In this document: piece after piece, positions 42,201 to 54,071 of the stretch | How positions within the stretch are numbered: the first letter of the stretch is position 1 | How the letters are laid out: every line of letters starts with the position of its first letter | Assembly: GCA_024610705.1 (NCBI GenBank) | Contig: JANDEH010000008.1 | Location: 45,106,990 to 45,170,989 of the forward strand | DNA: 64,000 nucleotides | Direction of reading: 5' to 3' | Origin: Tetragnatha versicolor | Lineage: Eukaryota; Arthropoda; Arachnida; Araneae; Tetragnathidae | Notes under the pieces: model-generated | The model's input: only the letters and a program-made list of their open reading frames with translations | The model's database searches: none | What the model was told of the DNA's origin: nothing | Made by a program: the position numbers and the translations under genes

Positions 42201-44341
42201 TTATTATTATACACTTCGTTGTTGTAAGAACGCTTTCTTCAAATAATACTTACTTCTTGGGGAGGCACGTTGAAGGATACTGTTCTCAAATCAACTTTGC
42301 AGTAGTTATCAGTACAAGGTAAAACAAAAAAGAGCCCTGGAAATTTATTAAAAACATTAGTATTTCATTGCTTTTACCATTTGTTGTACTATTCTTTCTG
42401 TAAATTCAAATATGAAACAATCAATGAGAAAAAGGGTATAATTTATACCTATAACCTATAATGAGAAACACATTGTAATAGATTAAAACTATAAGGTCTA
42501 TGGTTTGGTTATAGAATAATAAAATTAGAATTATAATATCTAATATCTACCTTTTCTACATCCCTTTTAGTTTATTTACTTGAAAAAAAATTGATGGTGA
42601 CTTAATTGAAGAAATGTTTCTAAACAACTATTTCGTAATCGGTAATTTGGAAGCGAAAAACCAATCAAACTACTTCAGTGAGTGACACGCAAATCTAGAG
42701 AAATCTCTTAATATGGATCAATAAATCTAGTAAACATTAATGATTTCCAATACTCCACACGCTATACACTAACCATTATAAGCAATTTAGGAAAAAATCT
42801 ACTAATTTAGTCCCAAAATAGGTCTGTTATTCGACACTCAACACGAACTCGCATAATATTAGTTGTCAAATAACAAGTAGCATAGAACTGCTGTTATTAA
42901 CAAATCGATAATTTATTGCAGACTTACCAGGACCTCTGGCTCCTCCTTTTGACAGTCTTCCTAATCGGAAAATAACAGCTCTTTCATATTCTTGGACCAC
43001 CTGAAATATGCATATTTTTATAAATTAACCTTTAATTTAGCATCTTTAAGTATTATAATTTGTGTTTTGCCTTTCTAAATTGTGTGTTTATTAATTACTA
43101 TTTCAGTAATTGTAATCCGGTTTCAGAAAAAAAATATAATGAACGATGAAAGCATGACGTTATGTGGATTAATACGTTGCGTTGGTTCACAAAAGGTGGT
43201 TGGTGAAAACCTACAGGGGTTCCGGTTCACAATAGTGCAAAAGGGGTTAGCAAAAAAGATGTATGTTAAAAGATCATTATCATTTCACAATATCTAATTA
43301 ATAAATAGATTCCGAGAATCCTTTTCATTGCCCTCACTTTTCAACCGGAAGGTTGGTTGGTTGGTTGGTTGGTTGGTAAGGGAAGGGCAAAGGCCATCAT
43401 TTGGCCATTCTGCACCAGACTCTTTTCTACCCTAAGAAAAAACCAGACTAATATCGACTACACATCTCGTACTTCCGCGATGAACACAGCTTTGGGAAGG
43501 CTGTGTTTGCGTGCGTTGCTATGAGAAGTGAGTATAGAGTTCATTCGACTCCCTCTCAGAACTAATGCACGCTATAAATAAATATAGTAAGGATCTTTTT
43601 GTATGAAAAGACGTTCTGCATGTTTTATACGTACCATGGTGAAACAACTCCATAGGTAAAACTAATGTTGGTACGAAGTTAAATCGTATTGGGAATATTC
43701 GTTAAATTTTCGGATCAGGTGAAGCGAAAATTTTGCTTTTATTTCAGATAAGAACATAAAAGATTTATTTAAGAGGTGGATATCCCTCAATAATTCAGAC
43801 TCGCTAAAACTTTGTGTTCCTGCATAGTAAAACCTAAGTGCTTTTCTTCCTTAAATTTTTCCCAGAGAACTCTATTTTAAAAAAAAATATCAGAGGGAGT
43901 ACAGAATAAAATTAAGTTATCCAGTAAAAGTGTAACGTTTGGGGGATATTGAAACACTTCTGAGCTGTAAGCCAAATTTCCTAACCAATGGAAAAAATCC
44001 AAAAAAACTACTAACTGTAAAAATGTTTAAATTAACCCCTACATAACTACTACATCTCTGTTTTTAATGTTCACAAAAAGAGTAACGTGTAGACAACAAG
44101 TATTGCCTAAATTAAATGGTAACAATCGAAATCTTATTTTTTAACAAGGTCTTCCTTTGTATTTCCTTTCACGAAAGAAAATCAATTTATTTCATAAATG
44201 AATTTCAAGAACACCAAAAATAAATGGGTAACCAACTCACCTTAAAGCATAGGAATAAGGAGAAGGGCATAGTGCAAATGACGAGGAGGATAGAGATGGC
44301 GATGAGGAATGTGTCGCAAATCCCAGAGGGTTCATTTCCTC
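36078..44341 (-). CDS. Stomatin / band 7 (SPFH) membrane protein, 7 exons, first exon not found
   Basis: Integral hairpin membrane protein of the stomatin family, which oligomerises in the inner leaflet and modulates ion channels (MEC-2/UNC-1 type proteins belong here). Exons in transcript order: 44341-44241, 43000-42928, 42336-42254, 40976-40773, 37636-37581, 36733-36655, 36266-36078. All have GT-AG sites and join into 260 residues plus TGA. The order is hydrophobic hairpin with a central Pro, juxtamembrane VVQEYERAVIFRLGRL, SPFH core, an Ala/Glu-rich coiled segment and the C-terminal SPFH tail. The length and end match stomatin rather than the longer MEC-2 or the mitochondrial SLP-2. The start codon exon must lie to the right of 44341 and must end in phase 1. 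The gene converges on the collagen gene with about 5.4 kb between the two stop codons. Confidence 0.95.
36310..36434. mobile_element. MITE in last stomatin intron
   Basis: TIR GGGTGCATCTAAAG plus TTTTATTACCCCGA and its complement, flanked by ATA (36307-36309, 36435-36437). Confidence 0.75.
36458..36528. repeat. Short inverted repeat in last stomatin intron
   Basis: GGAAATCTACCCCAC pairs with a GTGGGGTAGATTTCC-type right arm around a loop of about 40 nt. Confidence 0.6.
36655..37636 (-). CDS. Stomatin exons: end of SPFH core and Ala/Glu-rich helix
   Basis: Exon 37636-37581 reads ASLDVATAPWGVKVERVE plus two bases. Exon 36733-36655 completes an Ile codon and reads KDVRLPQQMQRAMAAEAEAS and then REARAK. 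The junction restores VERVEIKDVRLP, the universal stomatin motif, which confirms both splice sites. The 847-bp intron has no recognisable content. Confidence 0.95.
37771..37907. mobile_element. Palindromic MITE in stomatin intron
   Basis: Inverted arms of about 60 nt, starting TTATACTACATTCACACATG and ending with the complement. Decayed relatives occur at about 990-1050 and 1111-1175, where the TTCACAC...TTCATGTGTG ends recur. Confidence 0.8.
39010..39215 (+). repeat. Interspersed repeat, related to 45150-45280
   Basis: CCTTTATTCACTCTTA, then a CGTAATTCA block and AACTGGAAGTACTCTG, recur in diverged form at 45150-45280. Family unknown. It lies in stomatin intron 37637-40772; the rest of 37908-40290 contains repeat-like GC-skewed patches but no gene. 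Confidence 0.5.
40294..40482. mobile_element. PIF/Harbinger-like MITE, first of two adjacent copies
   Basis: Ends GGCTAAGCGCGCACTAGAG and the complement; flanks TTA (left) and TAA (right). An internal block with GCTATTGCAAGAAGCTAGAG is shared with the next copy. Confidence 0.78.
40486..40684. mobile_element. PIF/Harbinger-like MITE, second adjacent copy
   Basis: Same family, about 85-90 percent alike by eye. TAA lies on both sides (40483-40485, 40685-40687), so it probably inserted at the duplicated site of the first copy. It ends 88 bp from the stomatin exon at 40773. Confidence 0.78.
40773..40976 (-). CDS. Stomatin exon: SPFH core
   Basis: A 68-codon exon in phase 0 that reads VLSKDSVTVSVDAVVYYRIS, then the ANYASSTQLLAATTLRTVLG segment and SLSEILSEREQISHVMQ. 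These are the most conserved blocks of stomatin-type proteins (KDSVTVSVDAVVYYR, TTLR.VLGT..L.EIL..RE). Acceptor CACAG precedes 40976; donor GTAGGT follows 40773. Confidence 0.96.
41024..42154. mobile_element. Same TIR family as 2869-3460, split by a hAT insertion
   Basis: The left part (41024-41255) and right part (42003-42154) match the element at 2869-3460 block by block: CTCTGTTGACTGAAC, CATCGGAAATA, AAGTTCAGTCAACAGAGAAA. The split point carries a hAT target duplication. Confidence 0.75.
41256..42002. mobile_element. Non-autonomous hAT element with T-rich body
   Basis: The 8-bp duplication GTTATATG lies at 41248-41255 and 42003-42010. The right end GCCAACCCTG equals the TIR of the larger element at 52143; the left end is degenerate. 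The body is a run of GGGTTTTTTC-like repeats in both orientations and has no transposase. Confidence 0.8.
42254..43000 (-). CDS. Stomatin exons: start of SPFH domain
   Basis: Exon 43000-42928 reads VVQEYERAVIFRLGRLSKGG and ends in the first base of a Gly codon. Exon 42336-42254 continues GLFFVLPCTDNYCKVDLRTV and then SFNVPPQE. The GPGLFF.LPC.D signature and VDLRT are family hallmarks; LPC holds the second known palmitoylation Cys. The 591-bp intron between the two exons shows no element. Confidence 0.94.
43351..43377 (+). repeat. (GGTT)n microsatellite
   Basis: Six to seven perfect GGTT units in stomatin intron 43001-44240. The rest of that intron shows no gene; open frame 43082-43297 has no recognisable protein. 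Confidence 0.85.
44241..44341 (-). CDS. Stomatin exon: membrane hairpin
   Basis: Reads GNEPSGICDTFLIAISILLV, then ICTMPFSLFLCFK. A hydrophobic stretch of about 24 residues is broken by one Pro, as in the stomatin hairpin, where that Pro forces both ends to stay cytosolic. The Cys before the hairpin (SGIC) aligns with the main palmitoylation Cys of stomatin (knowledge of the family). The first two bases complete a codon from the missing upstream exon. Confidence 0.93.
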
Positions 44342-44590
44342 CTGAAAAGACAAAGCGCATTAAAAAAAATGCTTGGTTACAATAGAGTGGTCTTTGAATT
44401 ATGAGAATCAGAGGCGTTTACCAACCTGTATATTTTACTTATCATACTTAAAATAAGAAAATGTTTGGTTCCCTTACTGTGATAAAACAAAAAACTCCAC
44501 TCACAAAATTTTCTTCAAACATTTTCTGCATATTAAATAAGTCCCCCCAGTCCTTTAATTTTGACTGTAGACAGTATGAAAGTCGCCTTA

Positions 44591-44985
44591 GGGGCCATTC
44601 ATTAATTACGTAAGGGTGATTTTGGCAATTTTTGACCCCCCCTCCCCCCATGTAAGGGTACGTAAGATTTTTCAAACCCCTCCCCCCCTATTCTTACGTA
44701 AGATTCCATTATGTTTTTCAAAACAATAAAATGTTATAAAACTCTCCGTTTGACGTAAATCAAAGATTTTTATTTTTCAACAGATAAGTAATATTCTTGC
44801 TGTCGACTACATATTACTATTATATTAATATCTCTTGATTAGAATAATTGGAATTTGTTTATATTAACTAGGAAAATCTTACGTAAGAATTGGTTTGACC
44901 CCCCCACCCCCCTAGTAAGGGTATGTAGAGATTTTTCTAACCCCCCCTCCCCCTCGGGACCCTTACGTAATTAATGAATGGCCCC
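44591..44985. mobile_element. PIF/Harbinger-like MITE with poly-C subterminal blocks
   Basis: TIR GGGGCCATTCATTAATTACG and its complement, with TTA on both sides (44588-44590, 44986-44988). CCCCCC-rich blocks inside each end. Similar organisation to the element at 52843. Confidence 0.85.
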
Positions 44986-45281
44986 TTATCCTTTAAATAC
45001 CTGTGACTCTCACGTTTTCAAAGGATTTAATTTTCAAATTTGAAAAAAATTCTCTTATTGCAACATAAATTCCCTATTACTAACTGTGTTATGAAAAAAG
45101 TGCGAAAATTTAAATTATTGAAGGAATTAATATTAATTGAAAGAAAAGTAGTACTCCTTTATTCACTCTTACGCCACGTAATTCACAGTCGAATTCTTTT
45201 TCAATATAACTGGGAGTACTTTGAGGGAACTGACGGAGAAAAGAAACAGTATCAGAGTGCGAGCTGATGTTGGAATAACAA

Positions 45282-46344
45282 ATAGGGGGGTCAAAAGTAA
45301 CACGAGTCAATTGTAACACTCTGTATTCCTCGAAAAGTATAGATGACAATCAGCCACAAAGTTGACAGTATGTGCAGGGCTTGGTTGATTCTTGGTTGAT
45401 TGGGCTTGAAACTTGATGTGCAGGGCTTGTAAACAAATAAGAGCCGAGAGCACCAATACTGGCAGTTGAGCTAGCTGTAGAAGTGTTACTTGAGACAAGA
45501 GTGTTTTTAAAGCGTCATAGCAAATTTCTACTTTTGAGTAAAATTCTTTCTCCCGCACTACAGACATGTAGCACGAAATAACTATTTTTACAAAATGAAT
45601 CTACATTTATCGTAGTGTTATTCTGTTTAGTTTTAAGATAATACTGATGTTAGTTTCTTTAAAAACGAGGGTCGATTGTAACACGTCAGCCAGGGAGGAT
45701 TTTAACCTAGGGCAACTGACCCCAATGAATAAAATAAAAAGTTTTAAAAAATATTTTCGATACATTGATTTATAATTTATATTTACCCATACCCGTAACA
45801 GTGGCACATAATTATCAATTTTTTTCACGGTTTTAAGATGTCGAGATGCAACAAAAGAAAGGAAACTAGAAGAAACGGCCCCCTCTGCAACTAAACCTAG
45901 TACAAAAGGGAAGAAATTGCCACACAAAAAAGATTTAAATATTCAGACTGTGAAATCTAGTCAGACGAAGAATATTTGTGTGTTGTTTCCATAGAAAATT
46001 TCAAAGACAATCGCCCCAGTGAAAAATGGGTTCAGTGTGTTTCGTGAAAAATATATTGTTAATAAATTTGTATAAATTTCCGTCTTTTTTATGAATATGT
46101 GTTACGTTACAATTGACCCTTGTGTGTGTTACAATTGACTCTTGAAGTGGGGTCGATTGTAACGATTTTCTATTGTCGTTTTTTTATTTACTACATTGTA
46201 AAGCATGTCCTGTCCACGGGACAGTTTTCAAAACTAAATTGTAATTGAGATACATCAACCTATTTTCATAACTCTAACATAAAAAATGGCTTAGTTTGAG
46301 ATCAAATTGTAAGTTTTGTTACAATTGACCCCATTCTCCCCTAT
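45282..46344. mobile_element. Transposon-like element with ATAGGGG ends
   Basis: Left end ATAGGGGGGTCAAAAGTAAC, right end complement ATAGGGGAGAATGGGGTC. TCAATTGTAAC-type motifs recur near both ends. Target duplication not evident; no transposase frame. Confidence 0.5.
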
Positions 46345-47249
46345 GCAGAGTGCCTGAACAAAATACTATAATGTCTTTAATTCTTCATTTTAAACATCAG
46401 CTGTTAAAGTATTCTAAGATGCCTGCAAGTATTTGATACATCAAAGAAATTGAAACGGGACGTTTAATTGATTCTTAAAGGTATTCAATCCATAAATGCT
46501 CCAATTCCCCCAATGGCTTTAGAAAATTAAGTGCCATATAAATCAGATAGAGTGAATAAAAATTTGTAGAAAAAATAATTATTGATCTCGACACAATGAG
46601 AATAAAAAAAAGCATTTCCAATTCCCTCAGTGTCTGGAATGTGCGAAGTTTTAAAGGAGTTCTAATGAAACTTTGCCACACATGATTCCTAACGGACTAT
46701 CAAGCTAACATCAGGTGAACATGATAAAAGCATTTGAAATTAGTCATTAAAGTTGAAATTTGTTGAACTCATCCAAGTGCAATAGAGGAAAAACCCGTCC
46801 ATTTCCTTTCAATTACGAAACTATGAAACGGCAGTTTCGCAATCAAATGCAATTATTCTGGGCAGATACAGAGATGACAATAACTAAGTTACAATCCTTT
46901 ATGTTAATAGATAAGGTAAATGAACTTATCTGGGATAACATTTTAAAGGTTTTTTTAGGGTGCAAGGTCTAACACACTAACTTTTCGGTAGAATAAGTTA
47001 TTTTACAAACAGGGAAAAGTATGAAAAATGACTGGTAGTAGGTCTACCTAAAACTCTAATTAGTATTTTAAATTTTGCATCTAATAATTAATATTACTAT
47101 TATCTGATTACGCATTTATGGTTGATAATATGACATGATGATATAATGTAATAATGATACGTTAATATGTCGCATTCGAGCAACTTCTAGAGTTCAGTTG
47201 CTGAGTGCTCTCGCATCATCATTCAATTCTTTTCGGGAAAGAGAAAGAT
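46345..47249. other. Intergenic or stomatin 5' intron sequence
   Basis: AT-rich; no splice-flanked start exon for stomatin was recognised. The open frames at 46475-46681 and 46760-46972 look like chance. Confidence 0.35.
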
Positions 47250-47252
47250 TTA

Positions 47253-49098
47253 TAGTCCACTGAAAATAGCGAAAAAAAGGGCCGAACCTCGGACAAATTG
47301 CAATAAAAGGTTTCTCAACGGTTTTCACTTAGGAATGACCTCAATAATAACATACTAAAAATCGGCCAAAATCGGCCGGGGGGAAGTTTAATTTTTTTTT
47401 AATTTTTAAAAAATGGCCGAAAAAATATTTCAAAAAATCAAATTATAAAAATAGAGACTTATAATACATGTTTATAGGCTATTTTTCAGTGCTGAATACG
47501 AATATACCATTTAAATTTTAAAAAATTTAAAATTTCAATTTTTAAAAATTAATTCAAAATTTGGAAAGTCGAAAAAATTAAAACATCGCTCAAAACCACA
47601 AAATAATTGCAAAAGAAATAATTTAAACGGTTTTCAATTAGAAATGACTTAAATAATAACATACTAAAAATGGAAGAAAATCGGACAATAAAAAGTTTAA
47701 TTTTTTTCAAATTTTCAATTTTTTTGGCCTCAAAAATCGACCTTTTTAAAAACTCTTGTTAAAAACGTTTGAGGCATTTACCAAGGTCATTTTTCCATGG
47801 ATGTTGTAGGTATATTCCTCTATAACATAAAAAAACACACTTGGTGATTAAATCATTAGTTAATTAATTAATTTATAAAAATTAACGTTGAAAATACAGG
47901 TAAAATCTTTCAATCAAGTAATAAGGAAAATATTTAGACAATATTTGGTAATAAATCATTTTAAAAATAACTAAATTGAAAAAGGACAAAATATCTTTCA
48001 AAAAATTAAAATTTTAAATTAATTTAAAAAATTTAAATTTTTTAAAAATTTTAAATTTTGTAGTATATGCATGTGATACATGTCTCTAGGCTATATTTTA
48101 GTGCTGTTTACGAATATCACGCCAACTTTTCAATAAAATTTAAATTAACTGTGGAAAAATTGAAGCATAAAAAACAAAATTATTGAGAAAAATGCTTCAA
48201 TTTTTCCACAGTTAATTTAAATTTTATTGAAAAGTTGGCGTGATATTCGTAAACAGCACTAAAATATAGCCTAGAGACATGTATCACATGCATATACTAC
48301 AAAATTTAAAAATTTTAAAAAATTTAAATTTTTTAAATTAATTTAAAATTTTAATTTTTTGAAAGATATTTTGTCCTTTTTCAATTTAATTATTTTTAAA
48401 ATGATTTATTACCAAATATTGTCTAAATATTTTCCTTATTACTTGATTGAAAGATTTTACCTGTATTTTCAACGTTAATTTTTATAAATTAATTAATTAA
48501 CAAATGATTTAATCACCAATTGTGGTTTTTTTATGTTATAGAGGTATATACCTACAACATCCATGGAAAAATGACCTTGGTAAATGCCTCAAACGTTTTT
48601 AACAAGAGTTTTTTAAAAGGTCGATTTTTGAGGCCAAAAAAATTTAAAATTTGAAAAAAATTAAACTTTTTATTGTCCGATTTTCTTCCATTTTTAGTAT
48701 GTTATTATTTAAGTCATTTCTAATTGAAAACCGTTTAAATTATTTCTTTTGCAATTATTTTGTGGTTTTGAGCGATGTTTTAATTTTTTCGACTTTCCAA
48801 ATTTTGAATTAATTTTTAAAAATTGAAATTTTAAATTTTTTAAAATTTAAATGGTATATTCGTATTCAGCACTGAAAAATAGCCTATAAACATGTATCAT
48901 AAGTCTCTATTTTTATAATTTGATTTTTTGAAATATTTTTTCGGCCATTTTTTAAAAATTTAAAAAAAATTAAACTTCCCCCCGTCCGATTTTGGCCGAT
49001 TTTTAGTATGTTATTATTGAGGTCATTCCTAAGTGAAAACCGTTGAGAAACCTTTTATTGCAATTCGTCCGAGGTTCAACTCTATTTTCAGTGGACTA
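47253..49098. mobile_element. Giant 1.85-kb foldback element
   Basis: TIR TAGTCCACTGAAAATAG and its complement, with TTA on both sides (47250-47252, 49099-49101). The two arms, about 920 nt each, are nearly identical, with a loop of about 23 nt near 48169-48191. Very AT-rich, no ORF. It lies upstream of the visible stomatin exons. Confidence 0.9.
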
Positions 49099-49101
49099 TT
49101 A

Positions 49102-50880
49102 AAAGATAGACACAGCACACAGAGTTTAGACTAGGAGAACTACATCTTTATGCGTCGAAGTGAACTTTCAACATGACTTGCACATCATTTTGGAATTTCA
49201 ACCTTTTTATGATTAATGTATTTTAAGCAATCACATGATTAGGAATCAATGGATAGAGCATATCATGACCTGATTCAATTATATGAGTGGGAAGTTAATT
49301 GCTTACATGTGTCTTAGTTTTGTATTTCTGTGGCTCGTGGTTCATTTTTATTGTTACATAGCCACTCCCCCCATTTATATTAAACTTGATTAGCTTTATT
49401 TCTCTTCTAAGTAAATATCATTTTGCATTTTCTTTATGAAAATATTATATAAATAATTTTAAAAAACAGGAAGAAAGTCTATTTTGAAATACATAATAAA
49501 AAATATGTAGTTAAACATGAAAAAAGGAATAAAGGGTTTAATTTTGAGAACAAGGGGGATTCATTGTAGGCTAAGTCATCCATTGAAAAATCCTTTCACG
49601 AAAGAGGTCTGGCTCAAGTTTATTTTTTATACACCACTAATGAACTATATCCTAAATTCTAGAACGGAAATCATGCAGTAAGTAATACCTCTTTTTTCTC
49701 CATCAAAGACGACAGCACAAACCGGCATGGTCATTTTAGAACATTCAAAAGCACCCCCGATGTCTCCGAACGATTCGTGGAGACTGTTGACAATAGAAGA
49801 TATCGCCAAATGGAACGCGTATTTGTTTCTTTTGGCACGGACCGCACCATGCTTTTAAAAATCGAACATTGAGCGCGTTTAGGTATGGGTGATTTATTCC
49901 AGAACAATATTTGAAGCACTGTTAGAAACCAACATTCACCATGGAGATTGAGTGCATAAGTTGTGACAGGAGGCGCTTTCAAATTCAATTAAGGAGATAA
50001 AGAGGAATTAAATAGAAGAATCGAATTTTATTTCGATTTTTAGTTAGAATTATGTAACGCAGGTTTGAATATTAATAGGGTATGCTTGATGCACTCTATA
50101 ACCACTTATGTCATGCCATATTATAAGACTATAAATCGAAGATGTGGAGATGATTAACATTATAAACACGTTTGAATTATTTAATGACCAACCACGGAAA
50201 ATAGAATTAAAATGAAAAGAAGATAATCATTATCTTCAGTATAATACTTAATTTATTTAATATTTTAAGTACATTTAATATGTTAAAATGGAACAACTTC
50301 GAACAAAATACGATAGTTAACTTTTATTCCGAGTGTTGAAGAAAAATTTAAAAAAAAATACAGTTTATTAACTCCTAAAAAATGTGAAGTAAAATTATTC
50401 AGACTCAGAAAGTAATATATTTAGATTGCTTAACATACAATATTTTTTAAAATTTAAGGATTAATTTAAGGAAAATTAAAATTTAGGAGATTATCGAGTA
50501 CCACAGTCTCTCAGTTTTTTTTTAATTTTATTTTTAACCGGAAATAATTTTTGTTGGGAAACTTCATTGGAAAAAAAATTAAATCCATCACATGAGGGAA
50601 AACAGTATATTATTCTAATCATTAGGAGAAATGATGAAAAACAGTTTTCAGAACTAATTGGCTTTTAAAGTGTTTTATTTAATTATTCAAGAGTAATCGA
50701 ATATTCGAAGATAATCTGGTAGTTTTTTAATAATAATTTGGAAACACATGCATTAATTTTGTTATAGTATCTTTTTTAAAGAACAGCTGCATTTAAAATT
50801 AGCCAACTTCTAAAACAATCTAGAAACAGGGCTTAAAAATAAACTTGATAAGTTTTTAAAAGCGCCCACATAAAATAAAG
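49102..50880. other. Unassigned AT-rich sequence
   Basis: No gene or paired termini seen. The minus-strand frame 49731-49988 (85 codons) has no recognisable domain and no clear splice context. Confidence 0.35.
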
Positions 50881-50882
50881 AT

Positions 50883-51582
50883 AATTGAGGAGCAAACAGT
50901 CAAACCGTGTTTTCTCAAAAAAAAAATGAGTGACAGCTACGTATTTTCATGATCTCCACATTAAACTGCCCAAAATAATGCTATTATCTTCAACTAAAAC
51001 AAGTTTTAACCTATTCTAAAACTACTTAGAAACTTGATGTTTCAATCAAAAAGTGTTTCCTCTAGAACTCTAGAGCTAGAGCCTGTTTTCAGTCAAACAG
51101 TGATTCCTTCAATCACAACCAATCATAGCTGTTCTTACTCGTCACGTGACCCACTCATTGGTCAGCGTAAAGTTGGTGATGTAAAAATATTGGTGGGGAC
51201 TTTTTGATACGAATATAATTTCTAATAATAATATTTCTCTTATTCAATTACAAAATGATATAAAATAACATTTTAGTAAAATGTGTATTACCTTATTTTC
51301 ATTCAAAAAGTGTTTTGTCCACGTTGGAAACATTCAAACCATGTTTCCTCCTATGTGTTCGATCAAAACGTGATTTCTCCAAATTTCAAATGCATTTTTT
51401 AATAATTAATTTTAAGTTTTTAGGTAAATTATGTCTACAAATTTTGTCAGTTACTCGTTATAGAACTAAACAAACGATAATAAGGTTTATAATTAGTTAT
51501 TTTTCAAGTTATTAGTTTTTTGTGTTTCCTGAAAATCTGTATTTGAAGGAGAAAGCATGGTTTGATTGTTTGCTCCTCAATT
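50883..51582. mobile_element. 700-bp TIR element
   Basis: Ends AATTGAGGAGCAAACAGTCA and the complement of TGTTTGCTCCTCAATT, about 35 bp of inverted similarity. AAAACCATG- and AAAAGTGTTT-type motifs recur inside. Target duplication unclear. Confidence 0.65.
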
Positions 51583-52238
51583 GAAGCATAACAATAAGTT
51601 GTGACGAGCTTACTAACCGCTATAAGAGTCATATTATTCAAATATAACAGCGATAATATTTTGAAGTGTACTTTAAGTCGTATGGACCTTCGGATCGGTA
51701 ATCTTCCCGTGGTTTGCATCTCCTCAAAGCAGTAGCTTAATTATTTCTAATAATGATATTGTAATTATAATAAATATTGAAATATTAAAAATCAAAAAGC
51801 AAATAAACTTAATTTCTCTCCTAACACAGGGCACGTCTCGTGTTGTAAACTCGGGAGGGGCCACCTCAGGGTGCTTATTGCTGACACCTATTAATACCTA
51901 GACACGTTCATATAGACGCGTTAAAAATAGACTCCCCCGCATATGTCATGTCAGATTATGAAGGCGCGTTTTGCACCATGCCAAAATAGACCGAGCGAGT
52001 GCTTTCTTGTGTGCGAGCTCAAAACAAAAACAAGTCTTTTCTGAGTGTCAGGAATTATGATTTTCGGGATGAGAGGCTTCGAAAAATGGGTCGGGAATTT
52101 GGGTATTTCGGAGCGACAAGTGTTGAAAGATTTGTTGGAGAGCAGGGTTGGCAAAAAACCGGGTTTTTTTTAAAAAAACCAAAAAAACCGGGTTTATTTG
52201 GTTTTTTTTGGTTTAAACCAGGTTTTTTTGGTTTAAAC

Positions 52239-54071
52239 CAGGGGTTCCCAAACTTTTTTGGCCCGTGGACCCCTTGACGACATTTTTCATACCCCGTGGA
52301 CCCCCTGTCTTAGGGACCGTTCAAAAAGTAGCTAAAAATATTATGTTAATGATATATATATTTCTAATCCACGCATAAATTTTGTAATTTTTTTCAAGTG
52401 TTTTTCATGTGTTAATAAGCATTTAATTTCACACTTCTACATATTTAAAAAAATCTTATGGTTTTTAAACTTTGTCATTCATATGGTTACTTGATATTTT
52501 TAAGGATATTATAGCAATCAAACATTTTAAAATTTTGAAATAAAAACAAATCTTAACTATCGTTACATTTCAAGACACAGAAACTTTTTTATTTTAAGAA
52601 TAAGTTTTGGTTGCAAGCTTTTCAAAGTTAAATGGCTTATGAATGAGTTGTTCATTCACCAAATCTTAAATTTCAGAAGTAATTAAAATTAATATATGGA
52701 ATGTTAACAAACAATATGTAATTAAGTTCAACTATGAATAGAAATCAAATTGCCATTGATATGGTTACACAACATTTTTAATGAAATTATAAAAATCAAA
52801 CATTTTAAAAGTTTGAAACTGAAAACAATTCTAAACTTTTAAGGGGTCATCCATAAATTACGTGAGGTCAAAAAGGGGGGGAGGGGTTTGGAAAAATCTC
52901 ACCAAATCTCACCAAGGGGGGAGGGGGGGGTCGATTAAAATCTCACGTCAACTTTTTAAGTTATAAATTATACGATTTTCATTTTTTTAAGTAGTATGAG
53001 AAAGGATAAGAAACTGAAAATTATTTTAAAAACGTTGAAGGTAAATCTCACTTGGGGGGGAGGGGGGGTCCAGCAAAATCTCACTAAATCTCACCAAGGG
53101 GGGAGGGGGGTCCAGATTTTGGAAAAAACGCCTCACGTAATTTATGGATGACCCCTAATAACATTACATTTCAAGGCATAAAAACTTTTAGCTTTAGGAA
53201 TAAAAGTGTTGGTCGCAAACTTGTCAAAGTTAATGGCTTATGAGTGAGATATTCACTCAACAAATTAAAAAAATAATTAAATTAGTACATGGCATGTTAA
53301 CAAACAACGTTTAATTAAGTTCAAATATGAAAAGAAATTAAATTTTACCTACAGTACAAAAATTGAGTTTTTCTTTTATGAAATATTGAAAAAAAAGTTT
53401 TTGCAATAAAAAAAATATTGTTGCTTTTTATTCATACATTAAGAAATATGTGCATTTACATATGATATTGAACAGAATTTATAAATTTTTGAAATAACTT
53501 CATGAGTTTTCCCTAGAAGAAGAAAATACGGATTGTTAAAGTTTCTCCAAAAGAGAACCATTAATGAAAATATTCAATTGTAAAAAGCGATTATCAACCT
53601 TAAAATATAAACAAGCTGATTTTTAAATTTTAAAAATTATGTACTACTTGCTGGGTTTAAATCTTGAAAACACCCCTTTATTATTTACATTTAACAAGTT
53701 ACACGTGAGAAAATGACCATCAATGGTTAAGGCTATATGTAACAGAAGTCAAATGATAGTGTTAGTTTTAATTATTTATTAATATAACATTTAATTTTTG
53801 GCAAAGATTCCATCTCCCCTGCTCGCGTTGCTAGGACTCAGTGATAACAACCAACTTATCATATCACAAAATTTGATTATAAAAGAAAAATTTTTTTGAA
53901 ACCTATCAAAATTTTTCATTTTAATGCAATTTTTCCCGTGGACCTCTAAAAGGTGCCGTGGACCCCCTAGAAGTCACTGTGGACCCCCATTTTACATTTT
54001 CATGCCCGTGGACCCCCTGGAATTCGCTGTGGACCCCTGGGGGTCCATATGGACCACTTTGGGAACCGCTG
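52239..54071. mobile_element. hAT element (middle), nested in the outer one
   Basis: TIR CAGGGGTTCCCAAA / TTTGGGAACCGCTG with the exact 8-bp duplication GTTTAAAC at 52231-52238 and 54072-54079. Subterminal GTGGACCCC repeats. The ends resemble the widespread CAGNGGTTC-type hAT families. No transposase frame. Confidence 0.92.
52843..53155. mobile_element. PIF/Harbinger-like MITE (inner), nested third level
   Basis: TIR GGGGTCATCCATAAATTACG and its complement, TAA on both sides (52840-52842, 53156-53158). G-rich blocks (GGGGGGG) with AATCTCACCAA repeats inside. Confidence 0.88.

Noticed and set aside
45258..45270. Hammerhead-like GCTGATG near 45262
   Set aside because: No GAAA box or stem II follows; chance match to part of the core.
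49731..49988. 85-codon minus-strand frame as a stomatin first exon
   Set aside because: No Gly/Ser-rich stomatin-like N-terminus and no phase-1 donor at its end; it also runs into a stop before any GT site that would fit.
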